A stretch of 10,864 nt of DNA from a bacterium (GCA_016721565.1 JADKHW010000044.1:1-10864), one strand, 5' to 3'. Counted from the first letter of the stretch, positions 1 through 7,882 are shown. The notes: generated by a model not told the origin, from the sequence alone. Translations and numbers: made by a program.

Positions 1-2
1 CG

Positions 3-2092
3 GTTATATGGAACAATGTTATCCGTGAAACGAATTTTGGAATTCTACGGGACAACATTTCCATGGCAACTGTTGCGGCTGACATCCTTACGTTCGACGA
101 CTTCACGGCTGTGTCGGGCGTTGTTTATCTGTACTCAGTGCAGGCGTTCAATACGTGCGGCGACGGTTTGGTCTCAGCTCAAACGCCAGGAGGAGCAATT
201 ACAATCTTGGTTCCACCTTCGAATGTAACCGCGACCGACAATCTTTGTGACCGCGTGACTGTGACATGGATGGATAACAACTTGGCTCCGCAAGAAGCCG
301 GATTTTCAATTTTGCGTAACGGTGTTACTATAGGAATGGTGGCGTAAATGTAACGACATTCGATGACTTTACTGGCATGCCGGGCGTTGTATATTCTTAC
401 AACGTGCAGGTTGAGGGTGTTAGTGGCCCGGTTATAAGTTTAACACCGGATAACGGTAACCGTGCACCCTTGCCGCCAGCAGTTTCAAACATAAGTGCAA
501 CCGATTACCTTTACGACAGAGTTACGATTACTTGGACAGATGTAGTTGGCGAATCAGCTTATGGCGTATTGCGCGACGATTCGTTAATCGCAACAGTTGA
601 TCTAAACGTGACGCAGTTTGACGACTTCACAGCGGAGCCAACAGTTTACTACTTGTATATAGTTGTATCTGTGGATTCTTGCGGAGCGAGCCAACCCGTA
701 TCCAGTGCCTACGGGAGAATACCTTGTCAGTTACCTCTGGCCATACAAGGCTTTTCTGCTTCACAAGACGAGTGTGACCTAATACTGACTTGGAATGATT
801 TACCCAACGAAACGTACTATCAGATATTTCGAGATGAGCAATGGCGAGCGAATATTGGTCAAGATGTAACTTCATTTATAGACGACCAAGTGGTTGGGAA
901 CACAAATTATACTTACACAATATGGGGTGTAAACAATTGCAATGTCGGACCAATGTCTCAACCTTCAGTTGGTTTTCGATTCACAACGCCGCAAATGCCA
1001 ACAGGAGTTCAGGCTACGGATTCGTTGTGTGGGCAAGCTCTGATAACTTGGAACGATGTAGATTTCGAAGATGGTTATATCATTCGGCGAAACGGCGTTG
1101 TGATTGGCCACACCGATCCTGATCAAACAAGCTTCACTTACTCACTACTACCCCAGAGAGCGGCTTACCGAGTTCAAGCATTCAACCCATGTGGCGCAAG
1201 CTTCAACAGTCTCGCGGATTCCGGCGGAACAGACGTCGCCCCCACGATGCTTTCCCTAACTGCCAGTTCCCCCGATTGTGACGGAATCACGTTGACGTAT
1301 TCGGCGACATCCAACACCGATACCGTGAAGCTTTATCGTAACGCGGTGTTGATAGCCACACAGCTTGGTGGAAACGGCGTATATGAAGATTCACCGCCGA
1401 GCGCGGGAACGTTTGTCTATTCAGCGCAGGCGATTGGAGATTGTGGTGTATCAAATGTGATCGGCGGAGTGAATGGAACATTGCTTGCTTACCCGAGCGG
1501 ACCATCAGTTGTCACGGCCACGCAAGACAGTTGCGAGACCATCACGGTCAGTTGGTTGCCCGCAAGCGGCGGCTTTGGCCACTATCGAGTCATGCGTGAT
1601 GGAATTCAACTTGCAACGTTGGCGAACAACGCGGTTTTGTATCACGATGCAACAGCCATCGGCGGGATTGAGTATCAATATGCAGTTGTTGCGGTGAACG
1701 ATACCTGCGGACAGAGTATCAATTTCGATTCCGTGACTGCCGCCATTGTGTTAGGTTCGCTGCCAGCCGCGCCGGAAATTGTGATTACAATCCAAAACCT
1801 TGACGCGGTACTTACTTGGAGTCCGATTGATACCACACTTGAGGGTTGCCCAATCGCGCCGTCCCGCTATTTGGTGTATTACTCCGAAAACACCAACGGC
1901 CCGTTCTTTTACCACGGCTCAACAACAGACACAACCTATCGCCATGTCGAGGTTGTGCGCTTTGCGGCAGACATGTACTATCAAGTTGAAACGTTCGTCG
2001 GACCCGTTGCGTTGGTCAGCGCACTACCCGACGGCGGAGCATTGACACGAGACGAAGTGATGACAAGATTACAAAACAGGAAAACCAGATGA
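3..2092 (+). CDS. Fibronectin type III repeat protein, 5' partial, one frameshift near 340
   Basis: This is the C-terminal part of a large, probably extracellular protein made of Fn3-like beta-sandwich repeats; its start lies upstream of the window. The frame is open from base 3. About eight repeats of roughly 81-87 residues can be followed, beginning near 3, 210, 480, 743, 998, 1241, 1502 and 1763. Each has a strand-B motif like CDRVTVTW, a middle like GFxILRDG and an F-strand motif like YxYxVQAxNxCG. Most repeats carry one Cys before strand B and one after strand F, which suggests an internal disulfide. The last repeat is divergent. The frame breaks at about 338-342: one extra G (GG to GGG) turns GMVA-stop into GMVGVNVTTFDDF, which aligns without gaps to the next repeat's TVDLNVTQFDDF. 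No sorting module follows; the protein ends RDEVMTRLQNRKTR. Its role is likely adhesion or scaffolding, but the ligand is unknown. The Fn3 call is from pattern, not a profile search. Confidence 0.85.
338..342 (+). other. One-base deletion (frameshift) in Fn3 gene
   Basis: The upstream frame stops at 345-347 (TAA), while the downstream frame is open and already encodes VNVTTFDDF before it. One missing base in the GGTGGC stretch reconciles the two and restores exact repeat length. A lost G in a GGG run is the simplest explanation. Confidence 0.75.
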
Positions 2093-2505
2093 AAAAATTA
2101 GCATGGATGACTATGATCGTAGTGGCCGCATGGATATTATGGCCCGAGCGAGTGGTACAGAGGTTTGATATGCCCGTGTATGCCGCACAATTTGGAACAC
2201 CTACTACTGTGAACCTGCCCTGGCTGCACGTTGTCGTCGAGACAAAATACGCGTGGCTCTATCAGAAGTCGGTCGGCAGAGCATGGACGACCGTTTCGCG
2301 TGACGATACAATGAAAGTAAACGTCGGCGAGCTGTGCATTCAACTCGATTGCTACGGTCAGCACAAAATCTGCGAAAGCGACACGTCCTATCTCGAAGTC
2401 CAAGAGATCAAACGTCGCGTGGCCGTGAAGAAGAAAAAAGCCATCGTCAGCGCGTGGGCAAACGATCCCGCGCTCGAAAAAATCACCGTAGAAATGGAAC
2501 CTTAG
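2089..2505 (+). CDS. Small membrane-anchored or exported protein of unknown function
   Basis: I do not recognise this 138-residue protein. It starts MKKLAWMTMIVVAAWILWPE: a short basic N-terminus, then a hydrophobic stretch of about 13 residues. This fits an uncleaved signal anchor or a weak signal peptide. The rest is mostly soluble. It has three Cys in a short span near residues 83-94 (pattern C-x4-C-x6-C), then a lysine-rich segment (KRRVAVKKKKA) and an acidic end (EKITVEMEP). The ATG overlaps the stop of the Fn3 gene as ATGA (2089-2092), so the two are very likely co-transcribed and translationally coupled. The small protein may help export, anchor or fold the Fn3 protein, but that is inferred only from the overlap. 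The frame is intact, unlike most plus-strand neighbours. Confidence 0.75.
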   Translation: MKKLAWMTMIVVAAWILWPERVVQRFDMPVYAAQFGTPTTVNLPWLHVVVETKYAWLYQKSVGRAWTTVSRDDTMKVNVGELCIQLDCYGQHKICESDTSYLEVQEIKRRVAVKKKKAIVSAWANDPALEKITVEMEP

Positions 2506-2566
2506 CCGCTTGTAAAGCGGGTCTTGCGCTGGCGCGTTCGCCTATAAATCGAGAGGGAAATATCAA

Positions 2567-4308
2567 ATGAAATTCATGAAATCAATTCTGTTGGTAATTG
2601 CGCTCGTCTGCGCGAATGTGGTGTTTGCTCAATGGGATATCAACGAAGCCGAGACCTTGACCTTCACCAATGGCCCCGTCGGTAAAAACCTTGTGGTCGA
2701 CGGCGAAGGCAACGTGCACGCGGTATTCCGTGCAGGAAATACTGTGATGTATTACGTGCGTTCGGCGCAAACGAATCAGTGGTCTGCCGGTGAAGCGGTC
2801 ACGGATTCTGCGAGCATGGGCAACATCGGTGAAGTGGCCATCGACTGGGATTGGCAGACGTCGCAACCCGGGATCGCCTTTCAATCCAACAATCGCGTGT
2901 GGGCCGCGACGAGAGATGAAGGCAACATGTGGTTGCGCATGATGATGGGCGATCCCAATGAAGATGCCTATTCACCCGACGTCGCTGTAAATCCCGCAGG
3001 CATGGCCTACGTGGTCTATATCACGGAAGATGCAGGAGTGTATCAGCTCGGTTACGGTTACTACGACGGCGCGAACTGGGCGTATGACGATATCGCCGCC
3101 GATCTCGGAGCGTTTGGTTTGGGTGCTTCGCCGCGCATCGTCGTTGACGGAGAAGGCGCAGGGCATGTGTTGTTCCGCGCGGTTGGACCGAACGGATACA
3201 TCGTCCAGCACGCGACCAACGGCGAATTTGGCGGCACGGATTGGACGTTGACAAATTTAGTTGTCCCGCACGCCGAAAGCTACCCGGGCGATATTGCGGT
3301 GCATTCTGATGGTTCGGTGCATTGTGTCACACAAGGCAGCGAAGGTTTTGGGATTCCGCGACCGGTTTATTATCACCGTCGCAATCCGGTCGGTCAGTGG
3401 AACATGGGTTTCATGGCATCCGATAATTTGAACGCGGGAGATCCTGTAATCGCCGTTGACCACGACGGCGCGCCGACACTTTGTGGCAAGAGCTGGACGG
3501 CAATTTCTACACCGGTTTCTTGTACTACTCAACGCAGCGCGATGTGTGGCAACCGCATCAAGTGTTCGACAACATGAGCGGCGGGACGGCGTTTGCAATT
3601 GACGCAAACAACTACGGCCACCTGTTTTTGGAAGATGCCAACGGCGATGTGCAGTATCTCAAGAGCACAGTTCCGCTCGGCGGCGGCGGTGCGGGCACAC
3701 CAGAGTTAACCCTTGTTCCTTCAAGCATTGATTTTGATTCAGTGGAGGTTGGACAAGACAGCGTCGTGCAAGTGCGGCTGGAAAACTCCGGCGACGGCAC
3801 GCTAACACTGAGCGCATTTGACATCGCGTCGAACGGCTTCAATGGCCCGCCGCAATGGTTGGTAGTGAACTTACAGCCCGGCGCATTCATGACCACGGAA
3901 GTGCGGTTTGCACCTGTGGCCGAGCAAAACTATCTCGGCTATGCCTTGGTCTGGAGCAATGCTCCGTCAAGTCCCGACACACTGTATCTCTCGGGTCGCG
4001 GCTACATTTTCGTCAACGACGCCCCCGAAACCCCGCTCCCGCTCGCCTTTGAACTAAAACCGCTCTACCCCAATCCGTTCAATGGCGCGGTGAATATCTC
4101 GTTTACACTGCCGCGCGAAAGCGCAATGACGCTCAAAGTCTATGACCTATTGGGCCGCGAAGTCAACACGTTGATTGACGGCACCATGCAAGCAGGCCTT
4201 CACAACACGCAATGGAATTGCGCCGAATGTGCGGCAGGAATCTATCTGTTCAAACTTGAAGCTGCCGGACAATCGTTTGTGCAGAAAGCGGCATACGTAA
4301 GTAATTAA
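2567..4308 (+). CDS. Secreted sialidase-like beta-propeller protein with ASH-like Ig domain and type A sorting module; one frameshift near 3480
   Basis: About 580 residues once the frames are joined. It starts MKFMKSILLVIALVCANVVFA, a clear Sec signal peptide with cleavage likely after VFA. GAGGG sits about 11 bases before the ATG. Residues about 25-375 contain recurring blades of the form (I/V)xVDxxGxxHxxF...YY...W, for example VVDGEGNVHAVFR, VVDGEGAGHVLFR and AVDHDGAPTLLWQ, typical of sialidase/BNR-like propellers. Around residues 380-480 is an Ig-like domain of the ASH/Hydin (choice-of-anchor D) kind: SIDFDSVEVG, then VRLENSGDGTLTL. The last ~95 residues are the sorting module (YPNPFNGAVNISF, KVYDLLGREV, GIYLFKLEAAG). 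The frame breaks at 3479-3483. One extra T (TTT to TTTT) gives GAPTLLWQE, matching GPVSVMWQG in the downstream paralogue. It probably acts outside the cell; the ligand or substrate is unknown, and no catalytic Arg triad or Asp-box set was identified. Confidence 0.85.
3479..3483 (+). other. One-base deletion (frameshift) in propeller gene
   Basis: The frame starting at 2567 continues to a stop at 3575-3577, but from 3481 another frame encodes LWQELDGNFYTGFLYYS and runs to 4308. One lost T in the TTT at 3480-3482 joins the two at exactly the right length against the paralogue. Confidence 0.75.
4018..4305 (+). repeat. C-terminal sorting module, copy 1 (with CxxC)
   Basis: This DNA encodes DAPETPLPLAFELKPLYPNPFN through QKAAYVSN. 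It is collinear and highly similar at base level to 5837-6121, far more so than the upstream parts of the two genes. It carries the sorting hallmarks of PNPFN, KVYDLLGREV and GIYLFKLEAAG. The usual spacer before the glycine is replaced by WNCAECAAG, which contains a Cys-x-x-Cys. Confidence 0.8.
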
Positions 4309-4391
4309 TCCTTCGCGGGCGGAGGTCCTTTCCGGGCAACGACAGGTTGAATGTGAGCGCAGGATTTGTGTGTAGACAATAATAAACACGA

Positions 4392-4397
4392 AAGGGG
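4392..4397 (+). promoter_or_regulatory. Shine-Dalgarno before the frameshifted paralogue
   Basis: The sequence AAAGGGG lies about 6 bases upstream of the ATG at 4404 and fixes this start. The 95-base gap from 4309 shows no convincing terminator or promoter. Confidence 0.5.
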
Positions 4398-4403
4398 TTT
4401 GCT

Positions 4404-6124
4404 ATGTTTGCTCGAATCACATTGCTTACGATCTTTGGAGTTGGATCGGCCATGGCATCATGGTCATTGGATTGGGCAGAGCGGCATCCAATATCAGCTC
4501 ATGTGACCTCGAAGAGTATGGAGATTTCGTTCGTGAGTGGTGATGCAGAAGTAGCCCTCATACATGACCATGCGATTTGGTATTATGAACTTGGTTGTGG
4601 CAATGAATGGACAGATCCGCCACAACGTAACAGCTGCAAATGACACAGGGCCATACACCGATGCGGCAATTGGGTTTGATTCTTTGGGTTTATGGAGCCT
4701 GTTGTCGCATATGAAAAAACAACCGCGTGTGGGTTGCAGAAAGGCAATCAAATCGGGCACCTGGCTCCGACGATGCTTGGCGATCTCGCCTTGCCCGCTT
4801 ACTCGCCAGATGTAGCCGTTGATATGGTTGAGGGATTCGCTGCGGTTTATGTCGTTGAGGAAGATGGTCAGCAGGTTGCAAGTAGCGATTAGGACTGGAG
4901 CGGTCCGCAATACTACGATCTCGATGCAGAGCTTGGTGATTTTAGGTCGCGACGCAAAACCTCAGATAATTTTGGATTTTTCTTTTGCGCATATCGCTTT
5001 TCGCGCAGTCGGGCCAAATGGCTCAATCTCGCAGCACGCAACAAACGCTGACGGATGGCCGGATCAATGGACCATCACGACTCTTCCTGTTCCACACTCC
5101 GATAGCTATCCCGGAAATCTCTTTATTAACTTCGGGGACGGAACATTACACTGTGTTACAACAGGTATCGACAGCGCGGGCGTGCCCGGAGGAATCTATC
5201 ACCACATTCGTCAATCGGACGGAACGTGGACCTTCGGCGAACTTGTCTTGAGCGGTTCCACCGGAGCTAACCCGCAAATCGGAGTTAGTATCAATGGCCC
5301 GGTGAGTGTTATGTGGCAAGGCTATTCTGGGGAACGCATATACCGGGTGATTTGATCCATGCGATGTCTCATACAAACTGGAATCAGGATACATTGCTGA
5401 ACGACCTTGCCGGGGGTTCGCATTTGGTATGGACGGAGACATCGGATTGGGATTCTTGTTGGTCGAGGCGAAGGCGAAGTTATTTTTGCCCATAGCACGC
5501 AACAGCTCAATGACCACCCCGAACAAGTTGGTCTTCAAGTTTGGCCGCTGGCCGTGGATTATGATTCTGTTGCGATGGGTGGACTAGCCTCTCGCAATAT
5601 TAATGTTGAAGCAAATTTCCGTACGATTATTCATGTGTCTAATATAGAACTGCATGGTGAGGGGTTTGAGTTTACCAGCGAGTGGAACGAGCTTGACCTT
5701 TGGAAATACTGTCGCGATTCCGGTTCGATTCCGACCGATTGCTGAACAGGTGTATTCGGGATATATCGTCTTTACCAGCAATTCCGTTACCAGCCCTGAT
5801 ACGGTGGTGCTTAGTGGCATCGGATACTTCTTCGACGACGCCCCCGACACTCCGCTCCCGCTCGCCTTTGAACTAAAACCGCTTTATCCCAATCCGTTCA
5901 ACGGTGCGGTAAACATCTCGTTTTCATTGCCGAAAGCAAGCGATGTTTCGCTCAATGTCTATGACGTTTTAGGCCGCCAAGTGAGCACAATGATCAATGG
6001 CACCATGAACGCAGGCCTTCACACAGCCCAATGGAATTGCGCCGAATGTGCGGCTGGAATCTATCTGTTCAAACTGGAAGCTGCCGGACAGACATTTGTG
6101 CAGAAAGCCGCGTACGTGAAGTAA
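4404..6124 (+). pseudogene. Frameshifted paralogue of the upstream propeller/ASH/sorting-module protein
   Basis: After frame repair this is a full-length homologue of the protein at 2567-4308. It starts MFARITLLTIFGVGSAMA (signal peptide). Matching segments include AYSPDVAV, HIAFRAVGPNGSISQHATN, PHSDSYPGN, GxLHCVT, VRFRPIAEQ and the sorting module. I infer frame changes near 4620 (CC), 4689 (TTT), 4714-4719 (A run), 4740 (AAA), 4940-4943 (T run), 5329-5332 (GGGG), 5345-5347 (GGG), 5412-5416 (G run), 5454-5460 and 5680-5692. There is also an in-frame TAG at 4890-4892 where the paralogue has Tyr. Corrections in both directions restore collinearity, for example YSGNAYTGDLIHAM against LDGNFYTGFLYYS. 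About ten indels in 1.7 kb could be real decay, but their homopolymer context and the well-kept codons favour sequence error. As written it cannot make a full protein; the 3' end from 5695 is clean. Confidence 0.8.
5837..6121 (+). repeat. C-terminal sorting module, copy 2 (with CxxC)
   Basis: This is the second copy of the module at 4018-4305. It encodes DAPDTPLPLAFELKPLYPNPFN through QKAAYVK with no gaps relative to copy 1. Long stretches are base-identical, including those coding for WNCAECAAGIYLFKLEAAG. It is one residue shorter at the C-terminus. Confidence 0.8.
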
Positions 6125-6129
6125 ATGTC

Positions 6130-6317
6130 GTGGACTGGAACACATTTCTAAAATTCGCGGGAATCCTGCTCCTGCTGATTGTCGTGGAAAAAATCGGCAA
6201 GTGGCTGCTGCATGAGTGGAGCCCCGGCGACACGACCGTTCCCACGATTATCCTGCGCGTGATCTTGTTCGGATCGTGTTTATCGTCTTGTGGCTGTGGT
6301 TGCCGAAGGTGCTCTGA
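6130..6317 (+). CDS. Small two-helix membrane protein, one frameshift near 6268
   Basis: I do not recognise the family. Joined, it is about 62 residues with two hydrophobic helices. The first is FLKFAGILLLLIVVEKIGKW; the second is TIILRVIL followed by RIVFIVLWLWLP. They are separated by a short polar loop (HEWSPGDTTVP), with a basic Lys-Val-Leu end. The frame changes near 6267-6270 (one base lost), then stops at 6315-6317. A GTG at 6130, six bases after the previous stop, is the likely start because the frame fits. An ATG at 6125 is out of frame and hits a stop after eight codons. No good ribosome binding site is visible. The stop overlaps the next ATG as ATGA-type TGATG (6315-6319), which supports an operon with the following membrane genes. 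Confidence 0.5.
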
Positions 6318-6804
6318 TGACCGAAAGAAAACCATCGCAATTATCTTGTTTGATTACTGGCGTCGGTGATCGTCATCTCATGGCTATCCGTTGGCAGGCC
6401 GTTTTTGGGGAACGCCGTATACCCGGCAAAAGCGCCAGTGGTTGTACATTGTGCTTGTCGTTGCAATTCGATGGCCATCTGCTTTTGATTTACGAGTTCA
6501 GGAGTGGTGGATACCCGTTCTACGCAAGGCCTAAATAGCAGGAGGAAATTGAGATGTGGCTACAACACGATGTTTCTGAAGCGCGCTCTTCGTTGGCCTG
6601 TTAATCATCTACTTTCTTTTCATTCGTGGCCGCACGATTGGCTTCCACTGACGAATTAGTGCAGCAGTACGGCGCGAAAAAAGGCGTGGCTCATCGTCAT
6701 TGTCGTGTTCACAATCTTTGTGGTAGTTGGGTGATCTATTCACCTTCTCCGGTTCACCGCTCAATCGAATTAGCGGGCCTGCGCCAGGATCGGTAAGGCC
6801 GTAA
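6317..6804 (+). CDS. Multi-pass membrane protein, heavily frameshifted, probable tandem duplicate of the next gene
   Basis: The ATG at 6317 overlaps the previous stop. With indels corrected it reads MTERKTIAIILF, LLASVIVISWLSVGRPFWGTP, RQKRQWLYIVLVVAIRW, QEWWIPVL, then ALFVGLLIIYFLFIRGRTIGF, DELVQQYGAKKAWLIVIVVF and SPLNR..RP. The end matches the following gene strongly: DELVQQYGAKK against DEMARQYGAEK, and SPLNRISGPAPGSVRP against SPLNRWWMSRP. The whole span (488 bp) almost equals that gene's 484 bp, with the QYGA motif at similar offsets (348 and 361). Frame breaks are inferred near 6332-6336 (A run), 6350, 6403-6407 (T run), 6530, 6583, 6645, 6678-6684 (A/G run) and 6730. Alternatively these are two short genes, one ending at 6534 and another starting at ATG 6554 behind AGGAGG. 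Function is unknown; four helices are likely. Confidence 0.5.
6540..6556 (+). promoter_or_regulatory. Strong Shine-Dalgarno-like AGGAGG plus ATG inside the frameshifted membrane gene
   Basis: AGGAGG at 6540-6545 lies 8 bases before an ATG at 6554, just after a TAA at 6532-6534. That frame reads only MWLQHDVSEARSSLAC before a stop, but one indel would connect it to ALFVGLLIIYFLF. This supports a two-gene reading of 6317-6804. Against it, the span as one unit matches the length and order of the next gene. Confidence 0.3.
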
Positions 6805-6835
6805 GCATGCATGCTGTCACGAAAAGTTGACTGAT

Positions 6836-7319
6836 ATGGAACTGATTGTAATCTTACTCGTTCTTGGTTTGCTTGGGTTGATCTTCGCTTTCTTCGGTGC
6901 GGCGTGGAGGGGCGGCGTTAAGATCTCCGCCTTGATTGCGATACTTGTTTTGTATGCGCTATTCCGAATTTACTTTCTGTGGTCGCTTGGGAGCGGCCTT
7001 AGGCATAGGTGGCCATAATTGGCCAGAGGAGCAGGAAGTGCCATTCTATCTCGTAATGCTTCCGGGAATCTTAGACGAACCTCCCTCCGGCAACGCCGCA
7101 TTCATTTTCATTATTTTGGGCGTGCTGTTTTTCGTGTGGACGGTTATTGCCTATCGTTGGGGGAGGGGCAGCGCTTTTCGCGATGAAATGGCGCGGCAAT
7201 ACGGAGCAGAAAAGACGCTCATTATCTGGATTTCCTTCCTTGTCTTCGCTCTCGTTGTCTGGTACATGCTAAGAGTCCCAACTTCCCCGCTAAACCGATG
7301 GTGGATGTCACGACCGTAA
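6836..7319 (+). CDS. Four-helix membrane protein of unknown function, one frameshift near 6990
   Basis: About 160 residues after joining two frames. It has four hydrophobic segments. The first is MELIVILLVLGLLGLIFAFF and the second is ISALIAILVLYALFRIYFLW. The third is FIFIILGVLFFVWTVIAY, and the fourth is LIIWISFLVFALVVWYML. A polar region (HNWPEEQEVP) lies between helices 2 and 3, and a charged loop with FRDEMARQYGAEK between 3 and 4. The first frame ends at 7016-7018 while another continues to 7319. Removing one G from the GGG near 6989-6991 gives LWSLGAALGIGGHNWPEE. ATG 6836 is preferred; an in-frame TTG at 6827 gives three extra residues and neither has a strong ribosome site. It is probably the tandem duplicate of 6317-6804. 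A terminator follows directly. I do not recognise the family. Confidence 0.65.
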
Positions 7320-7324
7320 ACAAA

Positions 7325-7354
7325 AGAAAAGCGACTCAAATGAGTCGCTTTTCT
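7325..7354. terminator. Bidirectional intrinsic terminator
   Basis: This is a perfect 13-bp inverted repeat: 7325-7337 pairs with 7342-7354 around an AAAT loop. The core stem is GCGACTC/GAGTCGC flanked by A4 and T4. It lies 5 bases after the membrane-protein stop and 22 bases beyond the end of the convergent pilin gene, so it can end both transcripts. The minus-strand T tract (TTTTCTTTTG) is the stronger of the two. Confidence 0.9.
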
Positions 7355-7376
7355 CATTTGGTGCGTTGACACAGAG

Positions 7377-7778
7377 CTATTGCACAGTAGTACCTGTCGG
7401 ATCGGCTACGACCCCGGTATTGCTGTGGTCGGTGGCAACGACTTGAATCTCGTAACTCTGGCCGTTGTTTATCGGAGTGTAGGAAAACGAATTGAAACTC
7501 TGGCCGTCCGGCAAAATCATATAGTCATTCCCCGAAGGATCGACCAGCGCCGCCACGATGCCGCCCACGTTGCCAAAACCCTGATCAGGGTAGGCCCCGT
7601 AATCGATTTCATAGACCGCCAGCGCCTTACGGAAGTGATCCACGTCCGCCACCGCCGCCGTTACATGGGCACGATCTTGAGACGCGAGAAACCGCGGGAC
7701 AGCAATGGTGGCCAAAATTCCAATGACCACAATCACGACCAACAGCTCGACTAAGGTGAATCCGCGTTGTTTCTGCAT
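7377..7778 (-). CDS. Type IV pilin-like or pseudopilin protein
   Basis: A 133-residue prepilin. It begins MQKQRG, then FTLVELLVVIVVIGILATIA. This is a short basic leader, the prepilin peptidase site G/F, Glu at +5 of the mature protein and the hydrophobic helix that packs in the filament core. The middle resembles the alpha1-C region (DHFRKALAVYEIDYGAYP), and the C-terminal half has FSYTPINNGQSYEIQVVATD, as in small PilA or GspG-like proteins. No C-terminal Cys pair is present, as the protein contains no Cys. I chose ATG 7778 because AAGGAG sits 8 bases upstream; the in-frame GTG at 7787 overlaps that site. The gene stands alone, with no assembly ATPase, secretin or peptidase in view. It is convergent to the membrane genes and divergent from the secreted paralogues. 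The frame is intact. A sigma-54 promoter precedes it. Pilin versus pseudopilin cannot be settled from sequence alone. Confidence 0.92.
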   Translation of the reverse strand: MQKQRGFTLVELLVVIVVIGILATIAVPRFLASQDRAHVTAAVADVDHFRKALAVYEIDYGAYPDQGFGNVGGIVAALVDPSGNDYMILPDGQSFNSFSYTPINNGQSYEIQVVATDHSNTGVVADPTGTTVQ

Positions 7779-7786
7779 AATCGGCA

Positions 7787-7792
7787 CTCCTT
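7787..7792 (-). promoter_or_regulatory. Shine-Dalgarno site of the pilin gene
   Basis: On the minus strand AAGGAG ends 8 bases before ATG 7778. It rules out the alternative GTG start at 7787. Confidence 0.8.
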
Positions 7793-7815
7793 CGTTCAGG
7801 TTCGGTTACACCATG

Positions 7816-7831
7816 AGCAAGCAAGGTGCCA
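7816..7831 (-). promoter_or_regulatory. Sigma-54 (RpoN) promoter for the pilin gene
   Basis: The minus strand reads TGGCACCTTGCTTGCT. The sigma-54 consensus is TGGCACG-N4-TTGCW, so only the seventh base differs. GG (-24) and GC (-12) have the exact required spacing. Transcription would start near 7805, giving a leader of about 27 bases that contains the ribosome binding site. Sigma-54 control by an enhancer-binding regulator such as PilR is well known for pilA genes in several bacteria. The activator here is not in the window. Confidence 0.85.
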
Positions 7832-7865
7832 CAAACCACCCACGAGGAAACAAACCCTTAGAGAA

Positions 7866-7882
7866 CCCGCCCGACCCATCCC
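7866..7882 (-). promoter_or_regulatory. G-quadruplex motif upstream of the pilin promoter (1)
   Basis: The minus strand reads GGGATGGGTCGGGCGGG: four G3 tracts with loops of 2, 2 and 1 bases, which is a canonical compact quadruplex motif. It lies about 60-80 bases upstream of the predicted start site, in the region where sigma-54 activators usually bind. Folding and function are untested. Confidence 0.6.

Noticed and set aside
627..875. Minus-strand open frames opposite the Fn3, propeller and paralogue genes
   Set aside because: These are shadows of well-supported plus-strand genes with no domains, signal peptides or ribosome sites of their own.
2506..2521. Hairpin CCGCTT-GTA-AAGCGG after the 2089-2505 gene as a terminator
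   Set aside because: The stem is only 6 bp and no T tract follows, so termination is not supported; it may be chance.
4309..4403. Promoter TTGAAT (4347-4352) plus an AT-rich -10 before the frameshifted paralogue
   Set aside because: The only candidate -10 boxes are 20-22 bases away with weak matches; co-transcription with the upstream gene is as likely.
4890..4892. TAG read as a sense codon (recoded stop)
   Set aside because: Stops elsewhere behave normally, including the TAG that ends the 2089-2505 gene. A single substitution in an already broken gene is simpler.
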